Assembly (NCBI RefSeq): GCF_007904085.1
Contig: NZ_CP042326.1
Location: 2,604,001 to 2,668,000, forward strand
Origin: Euhalothece natronophila Z-M001
Lineage (GTDB): Bacteria; Cyanobacteriota; Cyanobacteriia; Cyanobacteriales; Rubidibacteraceae
Reading direction: 5' to 3'
Length of the DNA stretch: 64,000 bases
Under the pieces are notes generated by a model. The model was not told the origin of the DNA. It did not search any database and saw only the letters and a list, made by a program, of their open reading frames with translations. This document shows, piece after piece, positions 51,310 to 59,181 of the stretch (positions within the stretch are counted from its first letter, which is position 1; each line of letters begins with the position of its first letter). Position numbers and translations under genes: made by a program.

Positions 51310-52824
51310 ATGAAGATTAAAGTGTTCAAAGGTTTTGCTTTCTTAACTTCCCTGTCTGGTTTTCTAAAATTAACTATTATTGCTGTTTTAACAACAGGAT
51401 TAATTGTTGGTAGTAATGCCTATTTTTCTCCTGCGAGTGCAGCGCAAAGAAATAATTACTGTCGGTTTGAAGAAAGCGCGATCGCGCAAAAAGAGGAACT
51501 TAGAGAAAAGGCTTTTAATGGCGATAATCAAGCCCTAGAAGAGTATCAAGAAATTGTCCAAAAACACGCGGAAGAATTAACTCGCTGTCGAGAAGAAACT
51601 TGGCCCCAAAAGCAAACACTTTGGCTGAGACTTTACCCTTGTGATACTAAGTCTGGTCGCTTAGAACAGGTGTTAGATCAGATTGTTGATTCAGGGTATA
51701 ACCAAGTTTATGTGGAAACGTTTTATAACAGTCAAGTTTTACTCCCTCAAAGTGAAAATAATACGGTTTGGCGTTCAGTTTTGAGATCGCCCTCGGTAGA
51801 AGAGACTGATTTACTAGCAGAAGTAATTGAAAAGGGACATGAACGTAACTTAAAAGTATATGCTTGGCTATTTGGCATGAACTTTGGCTATTCTTATGGT
51901 CAAAGGAACAGTAACTCTTCTGTATTAGTGGAAAATGGCTTTGGTGAAAATAGTCTCTCTGAAAGTGGAGAAACCTCGCAAGCCTTCATTGATCCTTATA
52001 ATCGGCAAGCAAAGCAACAATATTCCCAAATGCTTTCCGAGGTCTTAAAACGGCAACCAGATGGGGTATTATTTGACTATATTCGTTATCCCCGTAGCAC
52101 AGGAGCGCGATCAGTAGTAAGTGGGGTTAAAAATCTCTGGATTTACAGCGATGCCTCTTTCAATACTTTGTTAGATCGAGCCTCTAACGAACAAGGACGC
52201 TTTCTCATTCAACGTTATCTCGGCAATGGTTATATTAGCCGTAATGATGTGGAGAGGGTAGATGACATGGGTGATGACTTCCCTCTTTGGCAAGGACGTA
52301 ATGTTGATGAAGAAGCCGAAAAAAATATGAGTGTTGATGCTCGTCGAAATTTATGGCAACAACAGTTATGGTATCTCAGTGTGGCTCATGCCGCCCAAGG
52401 AGTATTAGAGTTTGTCTCTGATGCAGTTGATCAGGTAGAAGCAGAAGGGATTCCTACAGGGGCTGTATTTTTTGCCGATGCCAATCAAGTAGTGGGGCAA
52501 CAAGGATTTGATTCTCGCTTACAACCTTGGACTCAATTTAGAGATGTCACACAATGGCATCCTATGGCTTATGCCACCTGTAATCAAACTAATTGTATTG
52601 TCGATTTAGTGAAACGGACTCGCAATTCTCTGCCGAATAATATGGAACTGATCCCTGCTTTAGCTGGAGATTGGGGAACTTCAAGGCGCGATCGTCCGCC
52701 CTTAGAAGCCCAAATGGAGGCAATTCGTCGCCAAGTCCCACAAGTAACAGGAATTAGTCATTTTGCTTATTCTTGGCAATTTCCTGAAGTGGAACGAGAA
52801 CGAAAATTCTGTTCTTTACCCTAA
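51310..52824 (+). CDS. Family 10-like glycosyl hydrolase (GHL10), exported
   Basis: 504 residues. A signal or anchor segment (LTIIAVLTTGLIVGSNAYFSPASA) is followed by a TIM-barrel-like domain: TLWLRLYPCDTKSGRLEQVLDQIVDSGYNQVYVETFYNS, LKVYAWLFGMNFGYSYG, PDGVLFDYIRYPR with the likely catalytic aspartate, and TQWHPMAYATC. This is the GHL10 group of predicted extracellular glycosidases; the substrate (wall or exopolysaccharide) is unknown. Confidence 0.82.
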   Translation: MKIKVFKGFAFLTSLSGFLKLTIIAVLTTGLIVGSNAYFSPASAAQRNNYCRFEESAIAQKEELREKAFNGDNQALEEYQEIVQKHAEELTRCREETWPQKQTLWLRLYPCDTKSGRLEQVLDQIVDSGYNQVYVETFYNSQVLLPQSENNTVWRSVLRSPSVEETDLLAEVIEKGHERNLKVYAWLFGMNFGYSYGQRNSNSSVLVENGFGENSLSESGETSQAFIDPYNRQAKQQYSQMLSEVLKRQPDGVLFDYIRYPRSTGARSVVSGVKNLWIYSDASFNTLLDRASNEQGRFLIQRYLGNGYISRNDVERVDDMGDDFPLWQGRNVDEEAEKNMSVDARRNLWQQQLWYLSVAHAAQGVLEFVSDAVDQVEAEGIPTGAVFFADANQVVGQQGFDSRLQPWTQFRDVTQWHPMAYATCNQTNCIVDLVKRTRNSLPNNMELIPALAGDWGTSRRDRPPLEAQMEAIRRQVPQVTGISHFAYSWQFPEVERERKFCSLP

Positions 52825-52880
52825 CTAGCGAGCAATGAGAACTCATGGTCACTTAGAGAACTACTACTATTGTTGAAGTT

Positions 52881-53351
52881 ATGCTAAAAATAAATTCTCC
52901 CTTAAATAAAACAGGACTCTATACACGTTGCTTTAGCCTTAGTATCTGCACATCTCCTTTGATTGGGTCTTATTTTTTTGGTTACACTGAAGCCAGTTCT
53001 CCCTTCAAATGTCTGTTTCTTGCCACCACAGGAATTCCCTGTCCAAGTTGTGGGTTAACACGCTCTTTTATATCAGTTGCTCATAATAATATTCAACAAG
53101 CTCTTGATTACCATTTATTTGGTTTAATTTTATTTTTAGCATTAATTCTCGTTTGCCTTCATCTGATTTTAGAATTACTCTTGCGCCGTCGTGTAACAAC
53201 ATTTTATACTAAGTTATTATCCAAGCGTCGCTTTCAATTTACTTTCATTGGCGCTGTTTTAGCATATCATTCTGTTCGCTTATATAGCTTATGGCAGTCT
53301 GGAGAATTAGCTATTAGCTTTTCCCAATCGCCCCTAGGGCAAATATTTTGA
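52881..53351 (+). CDS. DUF2752 membrane protein
   Basis: 156 residues with DUF2752 motif CLFLATTGIPCPSCGLTRSFISVAHNNIQQALDYHLFG (CPxCGxTR) and two later membrane helices (LILFLALILVCLHLILELLL and FTFIGAVLAYHSVRL). The family is widespread and uncharacterised. It is followed by two TM2 genes. Confidence 0.82.
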   Translation: MLKINSPLNKTGLYTRCFSLSICTSPLIGSYFFGYTEASSPFKCLFLATTGIPCPSCGLTRSFISVAHNNIQQALDYHLFGLILFLALILVCLHLILELLLRRRVTTFYTKLLSKRRFQFTFIGAVLAYHSVRLYSLWQSGELAISFSQSPLGQIF

Positions 53352-53391
53352 ATGCTTGGTTATTGGTAAAAAATGAAAAGAGGTTGAAACT

Positions 53392-53652
53392 ATGACTAAT
53401 TCTAGTGATGCTAGTAGCAAAAAAGTCGCTGCTGGAGTCTTAGGAATTGTACTTGGGGGCTTAGGGATCCATAAGTTTATTCTTGGCTATAATACAGAAG
53501 GAATTATTACACTAGTGATCAGTTTTTTAACTTGTGGTATTGGGTTTATTGTCTTTGAAATTATTGGTTTAGTGGAAGGCATTATTTACTTGACGAAAAC
53601 TGACGAAGAGTTTAAGCAAATTTATATTGATAATCGCAAAGCATGGTTTTAA
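53392..53652 (+). CDS. TM2 domain protein, copy 1
   Basis: 86 residues: a short polar start, then two membrane helices joined by the TM2 motif (GVLGIVLGGLGIHKFILGYNTEGIITLVISFLTCGIGFIVFEIIGLVEGIIYL). The segment GxHKFxLGY is typical. It closely resembles the next gene but one sequence block, so the pair arose by duplication. Function unknown. Confidence 0.85.
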   Translation: MTNSSDASSKKVAAGVLGIVLGGLGIHKFILGYNTEGIITLVISFLTCGIGFIVFEIIGLVEGIIYLTKTDEEFKQIYIDNRKAWF

Positions 53653-53799
53653 AGGTAACAGAATACTTATCTCTTGCTTGCATTAAAGTTTTATGTCGCG
53701 ATCACAAATAAGTCTTGAAAAATTTTTAGTGAGGATTTATAATAATTTACTAATCTTGTAACATCGTTGTTTAGTATATCTTAATAGGAAGGAGTAATA

Positions 53800-54060
53800 A
53801 TGACCAACTCAAGTGATATCAGCAGTAAAAAAATTGCAGCGGGGATTTTAGGAATTTTATTAGGTTCATTAGGGGTTCATAAATTTTTACTGGGCTACAA
53901 TACAGAGGGAATTATTATGTTAGTAGTTACTCTGGTTACTTGTGGTTTTGGTGGAATTGTCATGGGAGTAATTGGTTTAGTGGAAGGAATTATGTATTTA
54001 ATTAAAAGCGATCAAGAATTTCAGGAAACCTACATTGATAACAAAAAAGGATGGTTGTAG
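53800..54060 (+). CDS. TM2 domain protein, copy 2
   Basis: 86 residues with the same layout as the gene at 53392: GILGILLGSLGVHKFLLGYNTEGIIMLVVTLVTCGFGGIVMGVIGLVEGIMYL and the common ending YIDN(R/K)K. GGAAGGAG precedes ATG. The 147 bp between the copies is A/T-rich with no gene. Confidence 0.85.
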   Translation: MTNSSDISSKKIAAGILGILLGSLGVHKFLLGYNTEGIIMLVVTLVTCGFGGIVMGVIGLVEGIMYLIKSDQEFQETYIDNKKGWL

Positions 54061-54066
54061 TAAGGG

Positions 54067-54291
54067 ATGAAAGACTTAAATATCCTAGGAAAAACTGTAT
54101 CTAGGAAGCAACAAAAAACTTTTTTAATGGTTTTATGTGCGTTAGGTGGCGCAACTTACTTTACCACATTCTCTCAACTAAATTTCCCGATGGTAGTTAG
54201 GGGGTATCTGATGATTATCCCTTTGCAAATATTAGCCCTAATGTATGTCCTTTATGTCAAAACTGTAGCCTCTTATTCTTCATCTAAGTAG
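54067..54291 (+). CDS. Small two-helix membrane protein, unknown
   Basis: 74 residues starting 6 bp after the second TM2 gene, so probably cotranscribed. There are two hydrophobic stretches (FLMVLCALGGATYFTTFSQL and GYLMIIPLQILALMYVLYVKTV) and a basic start (KDLNILGKTVSRKQQK). Family not recognised. Confidence 0.6.
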   Translation: MKDLNILGKTVSRKQQKTFLMVLCALGGATYFTTFSQLNFPMVVRGYLMIIPLQILALMYVLYVKTVASYSSSK

Positions 54292-54295
54292 TTAG

Positions 54296-54372
54296 GGAAC
54301 AAAGTCTGTTCTTACCTGTCCCCCTTGGCTTCTCAGTAGCACCTTACTCTTGCGCTTCGGTTTCTAAATTTT
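54296..54372 (-). repeat. Orphan tnpB right-end/guide-RNA fragment, copy D
   Basis: On the minus strand: GAAACCGAAGCGCAAGAG, TAAGGTGCTACTGAGAAGCC, AAGGGGGACAGGTAAGAAC, AGACTTTGTTCC. The first two blocks are almost identical to the 3' end of the 26.99-kb tnpB (from 28168). The last block recurs at 57278-57316 in the lptC-like gene end. No tnpB coding sequence accompanies it. Confidence 0.6.
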
Positions 54373-54476
54373 TATCAAGTTTCTTTAATTAATGATTATG
54401 ATTACAATTTTTAATTACCAAAATATTCTATCCATGTTATGCCTAAGGTAGTTCAACTTCCATAAGGAGCAATCCC

Positions 54477-55436
54477 ATGCCTTTTAGTATCGAGTCTGCT
54501 CGTGGCATTTTCCCAGAAACTCGCACTGCTGATGCAGTTCCCGCAACGATCGCGCGTTTTAATCAACTCAATGCCGAAGATCAACTAGCCCTGATTTGGT
54601 TTGCTTACAAGGAGATGGGTAAAACGATTACTATTGCAGCTCCTGGGGCGGCAAACATGATGTTCGCCGAAAGAACTCTTGACCAAATTAAGAAGATGAG
54701 TTTCTTGGAACAAACCCAAGCCATGTGCGACTTAGTTAACCGTGCTGATACAGAAATTAGTCGTGCTTATGGCACTTGGAGTCCTAATGTTAAGTTAGGC
54801 TTCTGGTATCAGCTAGGGGAATGGATGGAACAAGGAATTGTAGCACCGATTCCCAAAGACTATAAAATGTCAGCTAATGCTTCTTCTGTTTTACAAGATA
54901 TTCGTAACTTAGAAAGTGGACAGCAAATTACTGTTTTGCGGAATGCTGTGCTTGATATGGGGGTAGATGCCAGTAAACTAGGCAATTATACCCGTGTCAC
55001 TGAACCCGTAGAACCACCAAAAGAAATGTCAGAACGGACAGAAGTCAGCATTAATGGGGTTACAAATGCCACGATTCTCAATTATATGAATTACCTGAAT
55101 GCCAATGACTTTGATGCCCTCATCGAACTTTTTGAAGAAGAGGGAGCATTACAACCACCGTTCCGACGACCCATTATTGGTAAAAATAACATTTACCGTT
55201 TCTTCCGAGAAGAATGCCAAAATCTGAAATTATTACCAGAACAAGGGGTATCAGAACCTGCCGATGAAGGTTACACTCAAGTTAAGGTAACAGGAAAAGT
55301 GCAAACACCTTGGTTTGGGGCAAATGTAGGCATGAATATTGCTTGGCGATTCTTACTCAGTCCTCAAAATAAAATCTTCTTTGTGGCGATTGATCTCCTT
55401 GCGTCTCCAAAAGAGTTAATGAATCTTTCTCGCTAG
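54477..55436 (+). CDS. ocp: Orange carotenoid protein
   Basis: 319 residues, the full OCP length. N-terminal carotenoid domain: MPFSIESARGIFPETRTADAVPATIARFNQL...FAYKEMGKTITIAAPG and YGTWSPNVKLGFWYQLGEWMEQGIVAPIP. The linker is followed by an NTF2-like C-terminal domain (ILNYMNYLNANDFDALIELFEEEGALQPPF, TPWFGANVGMNIAWRFLLSP). It binds a ketocarotenoid; blue-green light switches it so that it quenches phycobilisome energy. The usual downstream frp gene is absent: group II intron sequence starts right after its stop. Confidence 0.97.
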   Translation: MPFSIESARGIFPETRTADAVPATIARFNQLNAEDQLALIWFAYKEMGKTITIAAPGAANMMFAERTLDQIKKMSFLEQTQAMCDLVNRADTEISRAYGTWSPNVKLGFWYQLGEWMEQGIVAPIPKDYKMSANASSVLQDIRNLESGQQITVLRNAVLDMGVDASKLGNYTRVTEPVEPPKEMSERTEVSINGVTNATILNYMNYLNANDFDALIELFEEEGALQPPFRRPIIGKNNIYRFFREECQNLKLLPEQGVSEPADEGYTQVKVTGKVQTPWFGANVGMNIAWRFLLSPQNKIFFVAIDLLASPKELMNLSR

Positions 55437-55965
55437 AACTTTTAAGCATTGACCGAAAATGGGGTCTGGGTACTTCCCAGTAGGTCAACCGCAAGGAAGA
55501 TACATATCCCCAGTGAGTATAGGACAGCTTAAAAAGCGAATGCCGTCTGCTGATTCGAGCGGTTTCCCTTGGATACCCTTTCAAAGGGGATAGTTGACAG
55601 AATGTTGTCGCGCCCTTATCGGAATTAACCGATGAACCCAAGGGAGTAACTAGCAAGACCTGTGAAAGCAAAAGGAAAGCCCTTCGGGGTATAACTTGGC
55701 GGATAGGGGTTCAAAATTTGCCCCACTCGAAAGAGGAGCTAACTTAAGCACGGGTGAACCAGTAACTTGAACGGTTAATCGGAAAGCCTTCAATGTCGCG
55801 TTAAAAGTTAAATACCTTACGGTAAACGTAAGCGTGAGAGGTCTAACCTCGGCAAGTACGAAGACAGCCTAATATGGTCTGTGTTTGCTTGAGCCGTATG
55901 CGGTGAAAGTCGCACGTACGGTTCTGAGGGGGGAGGGGGAGAGCAATCTCCCTGACCTACCCGAC
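55437..55965 (+). mobile_element. ORF-less or 5'-truncated group II intron between ocp and tnpB
   Basis: The 3' part is clear: domain V at 55891-55924, a purine/pyrimidine-rich domain VI hairpin with GCAA loop (55929-55957) and an AC end at about 55965. Upstream, blocks such as GAACCAGTAACTTGAACG, GGTTAATCGGAAAGCC and GGCAAGTACGAAGACAGCC are typical of the conserved domains of bacterial group IIB introns. No RT gene lies within. A GUGYG 5' end could not be found, so the 5' border is uncertain and truncation is likely. Confidence 0.75.
55891..55924 (+). ncRNA. Group II intron domain V, intron 2
   Basis: A 34-nt hairpin: GAGCCGTA pairs with TACGGTTC, with upper stem TGCGGTGAAAGTCGCACG and a GAAA loop. 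This is an almost consensus domain V, distinct in sequence from that of intron 1. Confidence 0.9.
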
Positions 55966-55980
55966 AATTCAACGTCAAAA

Positions 55981-57219
55981 ATGTTTGTCCTAGAGTTCAA
56001 ATTAAAAGGTAATAAAACTCAATATCATGCTATAGACGAGGCTATTCGTACTTCTCAGTTCGTGCGAAATAAATGTCTTCGCTATTGGATGGATCATTAT
56101 GGCGTTGGACAAAAAGACCTTTATAGATTTAATACTCATCTTCGTTCAGAACATAAGTTTGTTAAAGAACTTAATTCCCATGCTTGTCAGACAGCAGTAG
56201 AAAGAGCTTGGACATCCATTGTTCGTTTTTACGACAACTGTCAAAAAGGTAAGTCTGGGAAAAAGGGTTATCCTAAGTTCAAAAAGAATCTCCGTTCATT
56301 AACTTATAAAACCAGTGGTTGGAAAATATCTAAAAACCGCAAGCGAATTAAGTTTACAGACAAAAAAGGGATTGGTTCTCTGAAGATGAAGGGTGGTTGG
56401 GATTTACATCGTATTGATCTAGAACAAATCAAACGAGTTCATCTAGTCCGCCGTGCAGATGGTTATTACGTTCAGTTTGTTGTCAAAGAAGACTTATCGA
56501 ATTTGGTATTAACTGAATTACCGCCAACCAAACACAACATTGGGCTAGATGTTGGTTTGAAATACTTTTATGTTAATTCGGATGGCAATCAAGTTGAGAT
56601 TCCACAATACTATCGTAAGTCGGAAAAACAACTAAACCGTCTCAACCGTCGTAAATCCAAGAAATTTCGTAAAGGTCAACAGCAATCTAATAACTACCTT
56701 AAGGCAAGGAATCGGTACGCACGAAAACATTTAAGAGTAAGTAGGCAGCGAAAAGAGTTCTGTAAAGAGACAGCACTCCGTGTTATCCAATCTAGCGATT
56801 TGGTCGCCTATGAAGACTTGAATGTGAGTGGTCTTGTGCGAAACGGGAAACTTGCTAAGAGTATTAATGATGCAGCTTGGTCTTCTTTCCGTCGTTGGTT
56901 AGAGTATTTTGGTAACAAATACGGAAAGGTAACAATAGCAGTACCCCCACACTATACTTCACAAAAATGTTCTAACTGTGGACAAATTGTCAAAAAGTCT
57001 TTGTCAGAACGGACTCATCGTTGTCAATGTGGTGTGGTATTGTGTCGAGATCAAAATGCTGCCATCAATATCCTAAGAAAAGGATTAGCTACCGTAGGGC
57101 ATACGGGAAGTTTAGAGCTAGACTCTATAAACGCTTGGGGAGATTGCCCCTCTACTTTGGCTGATGGTGAAAACTGTTTGTCAAAGCAAGGGCGGTCGTC
57201 TTATGAACTAGGTTTATAA
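55981..57219 (+). CDS. tnpB: TnpB, RNA-guided nuclease (uninterrupted relative of the 8.1-kb gene)
   Basis: 412 residues from ATG 55981 (MFVLEFKLKGNKTQYHAIDEAI). RuvC-I aspartate is in IGLDVGLKYFYVNSDG, RuvC-II glutamate in LVAYEDLNVSGL, the zinc ribbon is CSNCGQIVKKS...HRCQCG, and RuvC-III aspartate in CRDQNAAINIL. It is the same subfamily as the intron-split tnpB at 8.1 kb and served to verify that gene's splice. The ATG lies 15 bp after the presumed 3' end of a group II intron. A longer reading from 55885 would translate domain V and is rejected. Confidence 0.88.
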   Translation: MFVLEFKLKGNKTQYHAIDEAIRTSQFVRNKCLRYWMDHYGVGQKDLYRFNTHLRSEHKFVKELNSHACQTAVERAWTSIVRFYDNCQKGKSGKKGYPKFKKNLRSLTYKTSGWKISKNRKRIKFTDKKGIGSLKMKGGWDLHRIDLEQIKRVHLVRRADGYYVQFVVKEDLSNLVLTELPPTKHNIGLDVGLKYFYVNSDGNQVEIPQYYRKSEKQLNRLNRRKSKKFRKGQQQSNNYLKARNRYARKHLRVSRQRKEFCKETALRVIQSSDLVAYEDLNVSGLVRNGKLAKSINDAAWSSFRRWLEYFGNKYGKVTIAVPPHYTSQKCSNCGQIVKKSLSERTHRCQCGVVLCRDQNAAINILRKGLATVGHTGSLELDSINAWGDCPSTLADGENCLSKQGRSSYELGL

Positions 57220-57264
57220 GTTAGAACCAAGAATCCCCCTCCTTCTAGGAGGGCGGAGTGTCAA
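57220..57264 (+). other. Right end of the 55.98-kb tnpB element
   Basis: AGAACCAAGAATCCCCCTCC, TTCT, AGGAGGGCGGAGTGTCAA: a hairpin of CCCTCCT with AGGAGGG followed by GGAGTGTCAA. Same layout as at 14506-14554. Confidence 0.6.
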
Positions 57265-57272
57265 AGGGGTAG

Positions 57273-58472
57273 CTATGGAACAAAGTCTGTTCTTACTTGT
57301 TCCCCTTGTCTTCCTCGCACTGACATATTTTCCTTGCTTAAATTGCCACTGGCTTGTTCACCACGGCTAGTAATAGGAGGATCATTTTGTTCATAAACCA
57401 CATTTCCTTGCGCTTCCATTTCTTGGGTAGGAAGATTCCAAGTTAACCGATTAGCAGAGAGTTTCGCTTGATTGGCTTCGCTAACGCCACGGACATTCCC
57501 TTCAAATTCTGCAATTTCGGTGTCTAAATTAATTTCCCCTTGATTACCACTTAGTCTCATCCGATCCTCTCGATGCAATAATTGCAGGCGTTGAGTGCTG
57601 CTAACTAGGTTACGTTCTATATTCCAAGTGACAGCATTACTCTTAGCTTCTAATGGGGGATCAGTGGCGTTAAATTCGACATTGTTTTCTAGAGAAACAA
57701 TTCTTTGGGTAAGATTGACGCTACCAGAATTAGCAGTAACGCGATCGCTGATCTCTTCCGTTTCAGGATCATAACGTTCTACTTGTAAAGGCTTATTACT
57801 CTTTACCCTGTCTTCAGCAACGAACCAATTAAACTGTTCTCCTTCTAAATTCAGAGGCGGATCTTCGGATGTTCCTTTGACATTTCCCGTTAATTCTAAT
57901 TCTTCGCGATCAGTATAGTATTTTCCCTCATTTGCAGAAGCATTAAAGCGAGGATGATCCCCAGTCATTTTTTCAGGAATAATTAGCAAGTTTTCCTGTG
58001 GCAACCATTGGATCACTTCCGATTTCAATACCGCCTCATTACGGGGATCAGTAGCTACTACCTCTCCTTCTAAATTGACTTGTTCCCCATCATTAATAAT
58101 TCTTCCTTGATTCGCCTCAATTTGTAAAAAGACTTCTCCATCCTGATAAAATTCACCGCTAACGGTTTCTAATTCTGCGTCTTGATCATCTTGCCGATAA
58201 ACCACACGATTTACTTGCAGTTGCCAAAGATTATTCCCTTCTTCATCCACTTGATTAAGGGTTGCATTCTCTAAAATTAATCTCTCTTCAATCACTTCTT
58301 CCTCAGCATCTTCCTCTGCTGGAGGGGAAGTGGGTTGATTATTATTACCGTTACAAGCAGTAGTTGTCAAAAGAAAAACCCCAATTAACACCCCAGTTAT
58401 GGCTTTATGACCAAGTAACCGAGGTAAAATTAGGGCTGGAAAGGAATTATGCTCCAGAAGAATCTTCATCAA
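57273..58472 (-). CDS. lptC: LptC-like LPS export lipoprotein
   Basis: 399 residues. Lipoprotein signal: AITGVLIGVFLLTTTACNGN. It then consists of beta-jellyroll repeats typical of LptC/OstA domains: LILENATLNQVDEEGNNLWQLQVNRVVYRQDDQDAELETVSG, later LELTGNVKGTSEDPPLNLEGEQFNW and VRGVSEANQAKLSANRLTWNL. Cyanobacterial LptC proteins are about twice the length of the E. coli one, as here. The last residues (EQVRTDFVP) are encoded within a dispersed repeat. It overlaps the NYN gene by 26 bases. Confidence 0.85.
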   Translation of the reverse strand: MMKILLEHNSFPALILPRLLGHKAITGVLIGVFLLTTTACNGNNNQPTSPPAEEDAEEEVIEERLILENATLNQVDEEGNNLWQLQVNRVVYRQDDQDAELETVSGEFYQDGEVFLQIEANQGRIINDGEQVNLEGEVVATDPRNEAVLKSEVIQWLPQENLLIIPEKMTGDHPRFNASANEGKYYTDREELELTGNVKGTSEDPPLNLEGEQFNWFVAEDRVKSNKPLQVERYDPETEEISDRVTANSGSVNLTQRIVSLENNVEFNATDPPLEAKSNAVTWNIERNLVSSTQRLQLLHREDRMRLSGNQGEINLDTEIAEFEGNVRGVSEANQAKLSANRLTWNLPTQEMEAQGNVVYEQNDPPITSRGEQASGNLSKENMSVRGRQGEQVRTDFVP

Positions 58473-59073
58473 AAATTAAAGTCGGTAAGGTGCGATAGGG
58501 TTGAGGGTGCGGGCTAGGTTGATGATTGGATTTTGGTGGCTTTTGGATGTCTTCTTGAATTTGATCGAGATCGATATAACGATCAGCTACGTTAATTAAG
58601 CTGTCACTGGTCATAGAACGTAAGCTTACTACTTCTACCCTAGCACCCCGATAGCTAACAGCATCCACAGCATAGGCTAAATCCCCATCCCCACTAACTA
58701 ATATAGCAGTATCATAAGCGCCGACTAACGCCATCATATCCACTGCAATTTCTACGTCAAGATTAGCTTTTTTAGAACCATCAGGTAGCTGTACTAAATC
58801 TTTAGAAATGACGCGATAGCCATTGCGACGCATCCACAGCAGAAATCCTTGTTGTTTTTCGTTGGTACTATCAACACCGGTGTAAAAGAAAGACCTTAAT
58901 AGTCTTGAACCAGAGGTCAGGCAAGATAATAATTTGGTGTAATCTATTTCTATGCCTAATTGCAAGGCAGCGTAAAATAAATTAGAACCATCAATAAATA
59001 TCGCAACCCGACCACGATTTTCTAAAATTTGTTTCGGTGTAAATACCGGATCGTGATCAAAGTTTTCCAGCAT
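58447..59073 (-). CDS. NYN/LabA-like PIN-superfamily protein
   Basis: 208 residues. NYN domain: RVAIFIDGSNLFYAALQLGIEIDYTKLL, ANLDVEIAVDMMALVGAYDTAILVSGDGDLAYAVDAVSYRGARVEVVS, with acidic residues at the usual positions (DGSN, D..IA.D, SGDGD). The family includes LabA, which affects circadian output in Synechococcus, and predicted RNases. A proline/histidine-rich tail (KPPKSNHQPSPHPQPY) follows. Overlap with the lptC-like gene suggests one transcript. Confidence 0.88.
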   Translation of the reverse strand: MLENFDHDPVFTPKQILENRGRVAIFIDGSNLFYAALQLGIEIDYTKLLSCLTSGSRLLRSFFYTGVDSTNEKQQGFLLWMRRNGYRVISKDLVQLPDGSKKANLDVEIAVDMMALVGAYDTAILVSGDGDLAYAVDAVSYRGARVEVVSLRSMTSDSLINVADRYIDLDQIQEDIQKPPKSNHQPSPHPQPYRTLPTLIFDEDSSGA

Positions 59074-59181
59074 TTTATATCCTCGTTTTTTATTTAATTA
59101 AAGTCAGTTTATGAAAAAAAAGTGAATTTATGAAAAAAGTATCTATCTCTACCTTACCCAAAAATTAAAGGATTTGTAAGC

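Noticed and set aside
55357-55671. Minus-strand 104-codon open frame at the ocp/intron junction
   Set aside because: Half overlaps ocp antisense, half intron RNA; no support.
55885-55980. N-terminal extension of the third TnpB (MLEPYAVKVARTVLRG...)
   Set aside because: This reading translates domain V and VI of the group II intron; the family N-terminus MFVLEFK begins at 55981.
55437-57264. Classical IStron (intron enclosing tnpB)
   Set aside because: In an IStron the ribozyme surrounds the tnpB gene; here domains V and VI both lie before tnpB, so excision would not remove it.
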